Assembly (NCBI RefSeq): GCF_950295315.1
Contig: NC_080166.1
Location: forward strand, 97,159,141 to 97,223,140
Source: Erinaceus europaeus
Taxonomy: Eukaryota; Chordata; Mammalia; Eulipotyphla; Erinaceidae
Direction of reading: 5' to 3'
Length of the DNA: 64,000 nucleotides
The notes below the pieces were generated by a model. It saw nothing but the letters and a program-made list of their open reading frames with translations. It was not told the origin of the DNA and did not search any database. This document shows positions 33,016 through 44,400 of the stretch, one piece after another. Position 1 is the first letter of the stretch, and the number at the start of each line of letters is the position of its first letter. A program made the translations under genes and the position numbers.

Positions 33016-33256
33016 TTTGCTATAACTCATCTGCCAGAGTATATATAGGCAATGAAACATGTTAGCCAGTAGCAAGGTAAGCGACTTTTAGTATAAGGCA
33101 TTAAACCTACAAGCTAAAGAAGAGAAACCCAAGAAATGAAAACCCACTCTAAGGGGAAGCAGAATCACAAGAAAAATTTGAAATTCAGAAGAGAAGCAAA
33201 TTAAATCATCCTGACATGCTTTTACCCTGACAAAAACAAATTAATATGTATGTCTT
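33014..33256. other. Unique spacer
   Basis: Nothing recognised. Confidence 0.4.
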
Positions 33257-33455
33257 TTTTTCTTTTTCTTTTTTTATTTATTTACATATTTTCCCTTTTG
33301 TTGTCCTTGTTGTTTTATGGTTGTAGATATTATTGTTGTTGTTATTGATGTTGGTATTGGATAGAGCAGAGAGAAATGGAAAACAGAGAGGGGGAGAGAA
33401 AGACAGACACCTGCAGACCTGCTTCAACGCCTGTGAAGCGACTGCCCTGCAGGTT
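33257..33455 (-). mobile_element. SINE A, antisense, head missing
   Basis: Complement of the tail (ttgttgttattgatgttggt), ggatagagcagagagaaatg, the CT-block complement and ctgcttcaacgcctgtgaag; ends at gccctgcaggttt, so the tRNA-like head is absent. Confidence 0.88.
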
Positions 33456-33964
33456 TTTCTTAGCATCTGAAATCAATAAAAATAATAACTTATATCATAC
33501 AAAAGTGAGGATATCTATGACAGACTCAAGATATCAGTGTAAAATCCAGACATGGATGCTTTTGTGAAAGCCAATGAAAACTTAAGACATAGAATCTTCT
33601 TTTCATGACCAAAGATAGTTGATTATTGGCATCAGGATGGATGCATAGCCAATCTCACAGGTGGAGACATCATCAGTTCTACTGAAATGACACGGCTGTA
33701 ATTGTATCATTTAAAATAACTCCACTGTGTCCCTGAAAAGGACATGTTAAATTTATACTAAAATTGTGGCTTCAAGGAGAACTATTAGAAATGCAGAGTA
33801 TTATACTTCTCTTAACAAATCCCACATTCATTTTGTATCCAAATTATGCTGCTACCTTTCTAGATGGTGATGTATTCCTGGTTATCACTTTCACTTGCAT
33901 AATGAATTACACTTTTCTCATATGAAGATGATAAACTTGTCAAAATACTAATAAGTTCACTACA
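33456..33964. other. Unique DNA
   Basis: Nothing recognised; a (GA)n stretch occurs at 33965-33980 next to the following L1. Confidence 0.45.
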
Positions 33965-33986
33965 GAGAGAGAGAGAGAGACTTTTT

Positions 33987-34247
33987 ATTTTTTTATTTTT
34001 ATTTTTTTTATTTAAGAGAGGATTAATTAACAAAACCATAGGGTAGGAGGGGTACAACTCCACACAATTCCCACCACCCAATCTCCATATCCCACCCCCT
34101 CCCCCGATAGCTTTCCCATTCTCTATCCCTCTGGGAGCATGGACCCAGGGTCATTGAGGGTTGCAGAAGGTAGAAGGTCTGGCTTCTGTAATTGCTTCCC
34201 CGCTGAACATGGGTGTTGACTGGTCGGTCCATGCTCCCAGTCTTCCA
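33987..34247 (-). mobile_element. L1 3' end, antisense, young, 5' truncated
   Basis: T-rich tail complement then gaggattaattaacaaaacc, aggaggggtacaactccaca, tgggagcatggacccagggt, ending within gtcggtccatgctcccagtc. Duplications agagagagacttttt at 33972-33986 and 34248-34262 flank it; their GA content makes exact limits uncertain. Confidence 0.92.
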
Positions 34248-34389
34248 AGAGAGAGACTTTTTAAAATGACTTTCTCAGTCACTATCAATTATGAAGGGGA
34301 CCCCTCCGTCCCGCAAAAGATAGGCAGCATAGTTTTAAATTAAGGAATCATACAGTGATGCCAAGGAGGAGACCAAGAGAAATGTGATG

Positions 34390-34575
34390 TTGTGGACTAA
34401 CAAGTTGGTATCCTGAGATGGTCTCCCTGCTTTTCCATGCACAAGATTCAGGTTGAAACTGGCCACACACACCACATCGTTGGAAGAAGCTTGTATCCTA
34501 TGGTATCTTACCTTCTGTTTCTATCTCTTGCTTTATGTTGGTCTAAACAGTTGTCCCAGAGTGATTAACCCCAGT
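34390..34575 (+). mobile_element. SINE C, old
   Basis: aagattcaggttgaaactgg (B-box region), ttggaagaagcttgtatcc, a CT-containing block and aacagttgtcccagagtg match the order of the 25.97-kb copy. Confidence 0.55.
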
Positions 34576-34616
34576 TAAAGCAAAACTAAGGCAAAGCAAG
34601 CAAACAAAACAAGTTA

Positions 34617-34812
34617 AGAGTCCATAACGGTTCAGCAAAGACTTTCACGTCTGAGGTTTAAGTCCCCAGAACTGCCATAGGGCAGAGAGAGATGAGCAAT
34701 GTTCTGGTGTCAGTTTTTCTTTCTTTTCTTAACCTTGCTTCCTTTATCTCTTCCTTATGTTATCTCTGTATCTCTCATTAAAATAAGTAAGTTAATAGAT
34801 AAAATATCAAAA
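34617..34812 (+). mobile_element. SINE B
   Basis: ataacggttcagcaaagact, ttcacgtctgaggtttaagt, agatgagcaatgttctggtg, CT block, tctctcattaaaataagtaa. Confidence 0.72.
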
Positions 34813-36530
34813 TAAAAGAAAAGCAAAATTACCTATAGTGAATTCTCACTGAGTTTTTATGCAAATAGTACACAGGCACACTATTGACAAGAGTGACTAA
34901 ATGCCACAGGAATGGCAAAAGGATCAAGAAAACTAAGACAACATCCCCAAGATGGAAAAAAAAAGTCATATTAATCAAAGAAATGCATATAATAACAGTA
35001 CACATGTAAGATGCTAAATGATTTTTAAAGAAAATACTCTAGACATGCATCACAACAATCAATATTCTGAAGGAGCAGCAGGATGCAGTAATCAATGAGC
35101 AAGCACCACCCCAAATAGAAAATTGCTGCCTGTCACAGGGAAGTCCTTTCTGTGGTTCCTGAACCTGCTGCCAGGTGCTTTGCACTCCCTGTCTAGACCA
35201 CACTGAAAGGCAGTGAACTTGATCCATTCTGATGTGCTTTGTAAGCACTAGGAGCTACTTTAGCACCTCAGCTGGGTCTCCTACATATACTATATTGATG
35301 GCTCTATTACCTTTTTTCATTGTCTCTGTAAGTTCCATTACTGAAAAGGAGAAAGTGGTAATGGAATAGAAATTTTCCTGCAGCCAAGAGGCAGAGCTGA
35401 TCTCTAAGTAACTGTCTTCTTTCCTCTCCCACTAACTACCCTCAGTGTTTTGACCCTCCTTCACTATTACTGCTTCCAGAGACGGTTATCAATAACCTTC
35501 CCTCAATCCTACAAGTGTAAAAGCCTTCTAGACAAAGGGAAAAAAAAACTTTCGTCTCCCATCTCTTCTTTCTCCCCTTCAACCAAATAAGTTCTCTTTT
35601 GCCCTGTGTTTATCATCTCCACTCTCTCCATAAACTTCTCATGTCCTTTCCTCAGAAACCCAGGTGTGTGGCAGAGAAAATAAATCTGTGATTCCCTGCA
35701 ATAGTATGAGAACTCTAGAGTTACACTCTCCTTACACTTGACTGAAAATAAAAATGAGCAGAGAAAAAATAAATTAATAAAGCAAGCAAGGAAGAAGGAA
35801 GCAAGGACCACCAATCCACATCTTGATTTTTTTTTTATCAGTACAGTCATGAGTAAACTTTAATTTTATGGGAACCACTGATTAAATGTAAATAAGTATA
35901 CCTAGCCTGTTCTACATTGCAGAGGACTTAATTTATTCCCAACTACTATTCTAACAGTAGATATTTATTGAATAAACAATGTCACACAACTCTGTGTAGG
36001 GTTAATGTTATTAAAATGAAAAGTAAGAAGTAAAAGAATGGATACATTTATAATATTAAGATAGTATATATTCCCTACATAATTTCAGGATACATATACA
36101 GCTATTAGCATGTGCCCACACTGTTATTTATAGATATGCATGCCCCAGTCATTATTGTTTCCAGCATATTTATACACTCAACCTTTCCACTACTTCAGCT
36201 CTAAGACTTTTTTCATATCTCTAGATAACCCCCACCCTATAGTAATAATAACATTCTCCTCCATACTGTTAGACCACATACTATTATCAATAGACAACAC
36301 CAACATTCATCTTCTGTGATTAGTATTCAGTGAAGTACTATCATTTCCTGAATTTAAAAGAGAGAGAGAGAAGCAAAATGAGTGGTGACAGCATCTACTT
36401 TCACACATATGCATACTCATTCATTCAGTTCCTCCCTCATTCAGCACCAGCATTTGGACCCCTTTTCCATGCAATGTAGATATAGAAATGAAGCAGAAAA
36501 TGAAGCATATAGTCTAGCAAAGGAAAGAAA
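34813..36530. other. Unique AT-rich DNA, no gene seen
   Basis: A stretch near 34970 (ttaatcaaagaaatgcatat) loosely recalls ancient L1 but is too short to call. The 113-codon minus-strand frame at 35509-35850 is low-complexity and not convincing. Confidence 0.45.
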
Positions 36531-36539
36531 ATAAAGCAA

Positions 36540-36912
36540 GGGGTCAGGTGGTAGCGCAGCGGGTTAAGCACACATGGCATGAAGCACAAGGACTGGTGTA
36601 AGGATCCTGGTTTTAGCCTCCAGCTCCCCACCTGCAGGGAGGTTGCTTCACAAGCAGTGAAGCAGGTCTGCAGGTATCTATCTTTCTCTCTCACTCTGTC
36701 TTCCCCTTCTCTCTCCATTTCTCTCTGTCTTATTTGACAACGACATCAATAACAACAACAATAATAACCAGAACAACAAGGGCAACAAAAGGGGAAAAAT
36801 GGCCTCCAGGAGCAGGGTACTCATGGTGCAGGCACCAAGCTCCAGAAATAACCTTGGAGGCAAAAAAGAATAAGAAAGAAAAGAAAAGAAAAAAAAAAGA
36901 AGAGAAAAGAAA
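36540..36912 (+). mobile_element. SINE A, full length
   Basis: A box tagcgcagcggg present; the B box is mutated (ggttttagcct). CT block, CAA linker, distal unit cctccaggagcagggtactc and a GAAA-rich tail to about 36925. Left flank aaagaaaataaagca and right aaagaaaagaaagca may be the target duplication. Confidence 0.9.
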
Positions 36913-36929
36913 AGAAAGCAACAAATAAG

Positions 36930-37683
36930 CATAGAATATATACATCAAGTAGTGATAAATGTTACAAATTAGCAGACAATACCGAGGGGAGGTTAGTTCC
37001 TTCCAGTAGTCAGAAAGTAGCTCTGCAAAGGTATCTTTTGAGTGTAAGACCATCTGCCAATCTGGCAAACACACTCAGGTTCAGAAAGCTGCCTTCTATG
37101 AAGTATTCTGATCCAAGTCTGCCTCAGAGCAAATGAAGCATGCTGAAAAATTCAAATTGAAAAAAAAAAAAAGCTAAGATGTCCCAAAGCAAATAAATTC
37201 TGCTCCATATTCACTAAGCAGCAGAAACAGTGATAGAACTGGAACCTTCCTACTGAATGTGACTCTTAAAATTGGCACACTGAAATCTAGCAAGACAACT
37301 AAAAGCATAAGGTAAGTCAGACTCAGAACACAAGTTCCAGGTGAAACTCAGTTCTGGAAACATAAATGCACAGAACTTTTCCTAAACCCACAGTGGACTA
37401 TCTTAGAGAGAAGAATGGGGCAGCCGACCCAAACTTGCAGTCAGATAGGCCTGGGTTTGAATGTCAGACCTTTCGTAATGACCTGTATGTCCTTTAAGCT
37501 TCAGTTCTGTCATATATGAACAGGCACAATAATACTTATTCTGAAATACTGTTGTAATGTGGGATTATATAAAAACTGGATGGAATCTGGCACAGTTCCT
37601 GTCCACACTAAGAACTAAATGGAGCCAAGATTATCAGAACAAAGACTGAACAAAAATCAGTGATGAAAATATAAATGAAGTGT
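36930..37683. other. Unique DNA, no gene seen
   Basis: Nothing recognised other than a short A run near 37160. Confidence 0.45.
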
Positions 37684-37751
37684 TGGGGGATCCTCCATTT
37701 TGTAGATAGCTAGTAGGCATATTTTAGTTATACTTCAAAGGGCCTGTAGCT
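37684..37751 (-). mobile_element. L1 3'UTR, inverted 5' arm of a tiny insertion
   Basis: Minus strand reads agctacaggccctttgaagt, taactaaaatatgcctacta, tctacaaaatggaggatccc: the long-class block found in sense at 7.95 and 48.6 kb. It abuts a sense-orientation L1 end. Confidence 0.85.
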
Positions 37752-37850
37752 GATGGGATACGGAGATCTGGTGGTGGGAACTGTGTGGAGATTGTACCCC
37801 TCTTATCCTATGGTTTTGTTAATGTCTCCTTTTTTAAATAAATAAATTAA
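37752..37850 (+). mobile_element. L1 3' end, direct arm
   Basis: gatgggatacggagatctgg, gtggtgggaactgtgtggag, tatggttttgttaatgtctc and an AAAT-rich tail: the last 80 bp of the L1 plus tail. Confidence 0.88.
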
Positions 37851-37859
37851 AAAATATAT

Positions 37860-38285
37860 AAATTAAAGAGTAAAACTTTACTGTAAATACACTGAAGGAA
37901 GAAACTCTTCAAACTAGAACCTAATTCTATGTCCGAGAAACTATACTCTAAACCTAGTTAAATGCAGGTGTCATAAACTCAAAACCATAGTTAGAAATGA
38001 ATTGTTTTCCAAGTGTGCTTTTCCAGAGTTGAGCAAGTTTTTAATAACATTTTACAATTAGATGAAAATCCTTCCTTGTTGAATTTGATTCCCTTACTAA
38101 ACACAGACAACGATTTTTAGTAACTTGATCTTATCTGGCAATCCTAAACATGAATTCCCATTATTCCATTTTGTTCTTAGAAGGAAATCATAGAGGATAA
38201 GTAACTTTTACAAAAAAAAGTTGATAAAACTGGGATTAGAAAATACAGCCATTTGTTCATGTATCTTTGGGCTATGTTCCAAATC
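37860..38285. other. Unique DNA
   Basis: Nothing recognised. Confidence 0.4.
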
Positions 38286-38488
38286 AGTGATTGCGTGGGG
38301 TTGAATATCGCCACCCACATTCATGTTTACATGGAAACTCAGAATGTGACAATACATTGAATTATAGATCACAGTAAATGAAAGGTGGATTGAGAAACAT
38401 GCTGGATTTGGGTGGACCTTAAACCTACTGAAAATCCTTAAGAGTGACAGAAAAAGAGACACAGAGACTCAGAAAGGAAGACAGTATG
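38286..38488 (+). mobile_element. MLT1-like LTR, 5' part
   Basis: ggggttgaatatcgccaccc, cacattcatgtttacatgga, ctcagaatgtgacaatacat, tgggtggaccttaaa and aaagagacacagagactcag follow the order of an MLT1 (ERVL-MaLR) LTR as I remember the consensus. Long diverged; noncoding. Confidence 0.6.
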
Positions 38489-38494
38489 TAGTAA

Positions 38495-38580
38495 CCAGGG
38501 AGATGACTTAGCTGTAGAACACAGGATTTAAAAGACAAGTTCCAAGTTTGATTCTCAGCACTACATGTTCAAGAATAATG
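38495..38580 (+). mobile_element. SINE B-like fragment
   Basis: gggagatgacttagctgtag, aagttccaagtttgattctc and agcactacatgttc resemble a diverged tRNA-derived SINE head and body. Confidence 0.45.
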
Positions 38581-38584
38581 CCCT

Positions 38585-38795
38585 AGAAGCCAGGTGGCGG
38601 TGCACCCACTAGAGCACATACATCACCATGGGCAAGGACCCTGGTTCAATCCTTAGTTTCCACCTGCAGAGAGAAGCTTCATGAGTGGTGGAGCAGTGCT
38701 TCAGGTGTCTCTCTTTCTCGATCCCTCTCTATCTCTCTTCCTTCTCAATTTATTTCTACCTCTATCAAAAATAAATAGATGTCTTAAGTAAAGAA
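38585..38795 (+). mobile_element. SINE A, old short form
   Basis: Head agccaggtggcggtgcaccc, B box ggttcaatcctt, CT block and ctatcaaaaataaatagatg. Confidence 0.85.
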
Positions 38796-38804
38796 TTATC
38801 CTCT

Positions 38805-39130
38805 TTTGGTCCATACTCCCAGGAGGGTAAATATTAGAAGAGAAGATGATCAGAGGGCTCTAAACTTCAATTCCATCAGGACCCAGAGAGAGAGAAAAAA
38901 AAGGAAGGACACTCAGAAGTAATAGGTGTGACTCAGAAAGAGAAGAAAGTCCATATTAAAAAATGGGCAAATACATATAGACAGTTACAAAAATAACAGT
39001 CAACCCATAACTATGATCTTGGGAAAATGAATGCAGTTTCCAGTGGAGGGGATGGGACACTCTGGTGGTGGTTTTAAATTATATCCCTGTTATAATTTTG
39101 TAACTCAATATTAAATCACCAATTTTTTAA
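38805..39130 (+). mobile_element. L1 3' end, older class
   Basis: ggtccatactcccaggaggg, tcagagggctctaaacttca, catatagacagttacaaaaa, ggacactctggtggtgg and ttttgtaactcaatattaaa match the 16.9-kb (antisense) and 42.2-kb copies. Confidence 0.78.
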
Positions 39131-39189
39131 AAGAATGATTTTCTCCCCATCTTTCTCTTTTCCTCACATAACTAAATCTTTAAAAGAAG

Positions 39190-39405
39190 CAGTAGCAGCA
39201 GATCTTATTCAGACAGAAGCAGACACTTGTCTTGATGTAGTCACAAACCAAGGAAAGCCTGGGAGTCACCATAGCCTGAAAGAGGCTACATTGGATTCAA
39301 CCCTGAAAGGATCATGGAGCTGCCTATATCTGGATTTTAAACTTCTGGCCTCTATAACTGTGAAACAATCTGTTTGGAGACCCCAAGTTTATGATAATTT
39401 ATTGC
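39190..39405 (+). mobile_element. MLT1-like LTR, 3' part
   Basis: tcacaaaccaaggaaagcct, gggagtcaccatagcctgaa, cttctggcctctataactgt and ccccaagtttatgataattt match the 3' half of an MLT1 LTR. It continues the copy at 38286-38488 after about 0.7 kb of inserted repeats. Confidence 0.65.
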
Positions 39406-39449
39406 AGTGGGCAGAGGAAAAGAAAAACAGCGATTTTCTTTTCTAACAT

Positions 39450-40556
39450 TCCATTCTTTCTGTAACTACCATAGGTGCCTCCTACCATGCTTTCATCCTC
39501 ACATGTCCAGACAAAGACTGAAGAGGAAAGAGAAAAGGATGCTACTGGTCCCTTCTGAAAGGGTACTCTCTCTTCACCTGCTCAAGAGATGAATGGACTT
39601 AACCATATTTTATGGAGGTTGATTATTGACTCTTGTTGTGTTCCATTAGTACTCACAAAAACAATATCAGTTCTCATGGGCTTTGCTTCTTCCATAATCT
39701 GTATTTCTGACAAGAGGCAAAAGACAGGTCCACAATCTGCAAATGTTTGAATGTCTAGGGAGACTCTAGTGGGGAACAATAAACATTGTTTTTAAAAAGC
39801 TCAAAGAGAAGAAATATCTACATGGACACAGTGCAGCCCCTGCAATAATGTTTCTACCTTCCAGTTAAAGACAAATAAAATTTCCCTGACAGCTCTTAAT
39901 AGCTGCTACTGCTATTCACTGAACTTGCCCTCAAAATTACAGGGTAATAAAAAGATAATAGCATTTGACTGACTACAGGAGAAAGGTTGGGCTCTTTTTC
40001 AATAAAGTAGCTCTTTCATTTCTCCCTGAATCCTGGATTGTGTGCTCTGTGTGCTTGGGGACCAAGAAATGTCCATATTACCTCTTTCATCCCTGCAATG
40101 CCATCTGGACCCTTAATTTATTTATTCATAGAAGAGGAGACTATTTCCCTTACTGTTGATCACATTCATGTTTCCAAGAGAATACTTGAATGTTGAGTTG
40201 GTTACAGTGAGCCACATGAATTGACCAATACGCTACCATTTTAACCCACATTAATGGCAATTACATCAACCACTTTCTTATCTAAAATTGCAATTGAGTT
40301 AGTACTATGTACACAGTCATTCTAACAAGAGGCTTTCTCTTGAAACCCAAATCTGGGAAACACACACTCACACACACACATACACAAAGCCTTATTAGAA
40401 ATGCACAACAATGTCTGAAAAGTTTGAGAATGGCAGAAGTTGTAGTTGGAGATAAAATTAGAGAAAGATGTGCTGAAACATTCATTTCAACATTTTTCTT
40501 TTACTTTCTTTCCTTTCTTTCTCTTTCTTTTTTTTTTCAGTGAAGAATAAATGAAT
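39450..40556. other. Unique DNA, no gene seen
   Basis: Contains a short CA stretch at about 40363-40384 and a CT-rich stretch near 40500-40535. No credible exon. Confidence 0.45.
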
Positions 40557-40557
40557 A

Positions 40558-40848
40558 AGGGCAGGGCAGTGGTGCACCCAGTTAAGCACACATAGTACTA
40601 TGTGAAAGGATGCGCAGAAGGGTTCGAGCCCCCAACTCTCCAACTACAGTGGAGATGCTTCATATGCAGTGAAGCAGGTCTACAGGTATCTATCTTTCTC
40701 TCTCCTTCTCTATCTCCCTCTCTCTTAGTTTCTCTCTGCCTTATCGAAGAAACTGGGAGAAAAAAAAAAAAGGAAAAATGGTCGCCAGGAGCTGTGGTTT
40801 TGTAGTGCCGACACCAAGCCCCAGCAATAACCCTGGAGTGGGATGAAA
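40558..40848 (+). mobile_element. SINE A, complete
   Basis: Head gcagggcagtggtgcaccca, B box gttcgagcccc, CT block, distal unit gccaggagctgtggttttg and ccccagcaataaccctggag. Flanks ataaatgaataagg and ataaatgaatgg suggest the duplicated target. Confidence 0.9.
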
Positions 40849-40859
40849 AAGGATAAATG

Positions 40860-41635
40860 AATGGAATCCTATCCATTTCTTTCTCTTCCTATATTCACTT
40901 CTGCTAGCTAGCACTCTTATCTTTCAGGAGATTTCTATTAATTTCTCTGTTTTCTCACAGACTCTTCTTCTATCCATTTCTTTACCAAAAAATTAGAGGG
41001 AATATTTCAAAGCAGAGATTGAATAGATTGAGTCACGCCTTGCTTCAGATGCACCATAGTTTCCTCATTATCTTTGCACATATTACCAGGCCTTTGTCAT
41101 GGCTTTTGAAACCTGGCCTGATACAGGTTCTGCCAGCCTCTTCCATTTCACATCAGCCCCCTCAGCATAAATCACCTCCAATCACTATTTCAGCTTTGTA
41201 GCCCCATTAGCTCTAACTCCCAGACCTCAGCTCCCTGTGTGGCTGGTATCTTATGCATCAAATTCTCTTTTCCTGGTCTCCTGACCTAGTTATATCCCTT
41301 GGCAATATTTCCCCCCAATACAGCTCTATGTGTAGCTACTTGCCTGGATTAACTGTTTATTGAGTCTTCCTAATAAAGGCACTCTGTGTACTTCCTTTAA
41401 TATAACAATTTCTGGTCAACAGTCAACTCTGTGCAAAGATTTTTAATTTAAAAAAAAAATGAACAAGTGGCCCAAATTTAGGAAAATAAATGAAGGGAGA
41501 AGATGATCTTCCTATAGGAGGGTTTCTCATTCCAGAAGAACTCACCCAGTGTGTTTGCTTTGCTGGTTGTTTAGGTTTTCATAGATACATAACCTCCCAC
41601 TTTAGCACCTCTTATATTCAAAGCTTAAAAAAATA
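40860..41635. other. Unique DNA, no gene seen
   Basis: Nothing recognised. Confidence 0.45.
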
Positions 41636-41639
41636 AAAC

Positions 41640-41762
41640 ACATAGAGCTGTGTCAGTACTGTAATGCTTTTGTGACTGAGACTTAGAGGACGTGGGTTCT
41701 CTGCCCAGCACCAGTACAAGTCATAGCTGAGCAGCTCTCTTGTCAGAGGAGTCAATTCAAAA
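41640..41762 (+). mobile_element. SINE B, first of three in tandem
   Basis: agctgtgtcagtactgtaat head region, gacgtgggttctctgcccag, catagctgagcagctctctt. The most diverged of the three neighbours. Confidence 0.65.
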
Positions 41763-41794
41763 TTAAATCAACACATTAAGAAAAACACAGGGCC

Positions 41795-41907
41795 AGGCTG
41801 GGGAGTAGCATGATGATTACGCAAGCAGCTTTCACGCTTGAGGCTTCAAGGTTCCAGATTCAATCCCCAGCACCATCAAAACCCAGAGCTAAGCTGTGCT
41901 CTGGTTC

Positions 41908-41947
<40 letters not shown>

Positions 41948-41965
41948 ATTATTTTATTTAAAAAA
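41795..41965 (+). mobile_element. SINE B, second of three, with (TC)n
   Basis: gggagtagcatgatgattac, aggttccagattcaatcccc (B box), acccagagctaagctgtgct, then a pure TC run at about 41913-41943 and a TTTA-rich end. Best-kept SINE B in the window. Confidence 0.85.
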
Positions 41966-41974
41966 ATAGAAAAT

Positions 41975-42130
41975 TACAGAGTTGAGGAGACAGCATAATA
42001 ACTATGCAAAAAGACTTTACTGTCAGAGAAGCAGAAGTTCGGGTTCAATCCCAAACACAATCATAAACCAGAAATAAACAATGGTCTTTTTCTTTCTGTG
42101 TCTCTTTCTCATAAAAAATAAACAAATCTT
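41975..42130 (+). mobile_element. SINE B, third of three
   Basis: aggagacagcataataacta, gttcgggttcaatcccaaac (B box), aaaccagaaataaacaatgg, CT block and a short AT-rich tail. Confidence 0.8.
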
Positions 42131-42164
42131 TAAAAAGATGTAAACTTAAATGAACTTCCAGGGA

Positions 42165-42231
42165 AAAGATAAAACTTCAATGGGAAGGTATCCGGAAAAT
42201 GAAAGTACATTTGGGCACTACAAGAACAAAT

Positions 42232-42281
<50 letters not shown>

Positions 42282-42435
42282 TTATAAAAATAATAGCACA
42301 TATCAGTGACCTTGGGAGAACCACTGCAGTTTCCAATGGAGGGAATAGAGACATAGAACTCTGGTGGTGGGAAAGGTGCGAAATTATATTTATGTTATCT
42401 TATAAGATTGTAAATCAATATTATATTGCTATTAA
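42165..42435 (+). mobile_element. L1 3' end, older class, with internal (TA)n
   Basis: cagttataaaaataatagca, tgaccttgggagaaccactg, tagaactctggtggtgggaa and agattgtaaatcaatattat match 38.98-39.12 kb. The TA run sits where that copy has atacatatagacag. Confidence 0.8.
42234..42278. repeat. (TA)n microsatellite inside an old L1 tail
   Basis: About 22 TA units grown from an 'atacatatag' seed in the L1 3'UTR. Confidence 0.95.
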
Positions 42436-42580
42436 AATTTTAAAAGTTATTTGGAATTTGTATATAATACCTAAGGTAACAAATACATACTCATAATCAA
42501 TTATTTTCTTGAAGTAGCATGATAGGAAGGAATATAATTTCCCAGTACTAACTAAATGCAACCATAAGAACAAATAGATA

Positions 42581-42665
42581 TAAGGCTGGTAGTGTAACTC
42601 AGTTGGAGAGTACATGGTTGCCATGTCTGATTCTGTCTGTCCATCCCCATTTCTAAGTAGGTAGT
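42581..42665 (+). mobile_element. SINE C-like head fragment
   Basis: gctggtagtgtaactcagtt, ggagagtacatggttgccat resembles a tRNA-like head; no CT tail. Confidence 0.4.
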
Positions 42666-44127
42666 AAGGTCTCTAAATAGTCACAAATAAATGATGGTCA
42701 TAGGCTATAGTGACTGGAATAGAAATGAAAAATAGGAGTCATATGATTTGACCCTCAGTTCATCTCAGAGCTTTCTTTTTCAGATTAATTCATTGTCAGG
42801 ATATTAAGTTTATGCCAAATAACACCAGTGGAATGATTACAGAACAAGCCGGAAAAGTCTAGCACTCCCCAAGCCTCCATGCAGGGCAAATACCACGGTC
42901 TGATCATGGCAGTCTTCCTCATTGATTTCAGCTGTAATCTTAAAACCTTTCTCAACACAGGACTCTAGGTAGCAATTACACATTGATCTAAACTGCTGGA
43001 AAAATGAAACCAACTTTAGTCTTATGCTAGAGGAGAGAGGGAGAGAGAGAGAGAGAGCCTGTTTGTGTTATCTATGGAGAGAAAATGTATAAAGGGTAAG
43101 AGAATGAATGAAATATGCTTCAGCAAAGCAAAGACACAGTCTACAGTACTAAACAGTAAATGGAACGATCCCCAAAAGGAAAGTTTGCCATCCTTTCTTT
43201 TGGAAATGATGCTAGGCATAGAAAATTAATTTGTTTCTAAAGACCTGAATGATATCCCCACTAATGAAAGTAATAGCATGCAGCAGCAATTTTAAAGATG
43301 TACAAATGCACAGCACCTTTTATGTTATTATGATTCTACTGGCAAATAGCTTAAGAAACCTAATGGTCCATAAAGAGGATATTTTATTTTCTTTAGAACT
43401 GTTGAATAAATTATGACAACATAATTGCTAAAGACGTTCTTACAGACTCCCAGGCTAAATAATAATAATAATGTACATAGCCAATTATATTGTGGTACTA
43501 CATTCATTAATACCAAGGCTAGATGTCATCTACATTAAAGATTATGAAATATAAAACTAAATCAACTTGGTAAAAAAGCTCAAGTCAAAACTAAGTTAAA
43601 TGTGATAGGGTCCTAATTAGAAGTAAAAAATTTTGAAATATTCACATTCAATCAATAATTAATTATTATATTCAGTGAGAAATGAGAAAGAATGGCTCAT
43701 TCTATCATTTCCAGGATTTGGGATTATTAGAAAGCATTATGACTGAATATCTATTACAGTTCACAGAACAGATGAGTATGCAAATGTCAAGTTAGATTAC
43801 AAAGCTGGCCAACATCAGCATATGTAGACAATCAGTCAAAGTTTCACATTGGAGACTGATGATGCAACCCACTAGATGAGAAGCCGAATCTTTTCCTAAA
43901 TATGGCTTCTCTAAATAACTGTTTGAGGCATATATATTTTGTTCACATATATATTTTTGGTTAAAACAAATTCAGACTGGATAGGAGTATTTCCACAAAA
44001 TGAAAGCATTACAAATATTTTGTGGACAATTTAATAAAGTAGCATATTCTAAGTAAGCAATATAATGTATAGGTTGGAAGGAAGGATGAAAGAATAAAAG
44101 AGGAAAAAGAATGGGAGAGAGAGAAAG
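42666..44127. other. Unique AT-rich DNA, no gene seen
   Basis: A (GA)n stretch at about 43033-43058 and an AAT stretch near 43460 are the only simple sequences. Confidence 0.45.
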
Positions 44128-44330
44128 AGAACACTCAGATGGTGGTGCACCTAGTTAAGCAGACATATTACAATATGCAAGGACCCAGGTTCAAATCCAT
44201 GGTCCTCATCTGCAGAGGGAAGCTTCAAGAGTGGTGAAGCAGGGCTGCAAGTATCTCTCTTTTCCTCTCTATCTTCCCTTCCCTCTCAACTTCTATTTCT
44301 ATCCAATAATAAATAAATATTTTTAAAAAG
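44128..44330 (+). mobile_element. SINE A, old short form
   Basis: actcagatggtggtgcacct, aggttcaaatccatggtcc, CT block and tctatccaataataaataaa. Confidence 0.82.
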
Positions 44331-44344
44331 AAAGAAAAAAGTGC

Positions 44345-44400
44345 TGGTGAACTTTTAATGTAATGTGGGTGCTTAACCAAGTGTGCCACCAACTGGTCCC
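44345..44400 (-). mobile_element. SINE A head fragment, antisense
   Basis: tgtgggtgcttaaccaagtg, tgccaccaactggtccc is the complement of a SINE A head only, adjacent to the tail of the sense copy. Confidence 0.6.

Noticed and set aside
39135..39446. 103-codon open frame
   Set aside because: It overlaps the 3' half of the MLT1-like LTR, so it is repeat-derived and not a gene.
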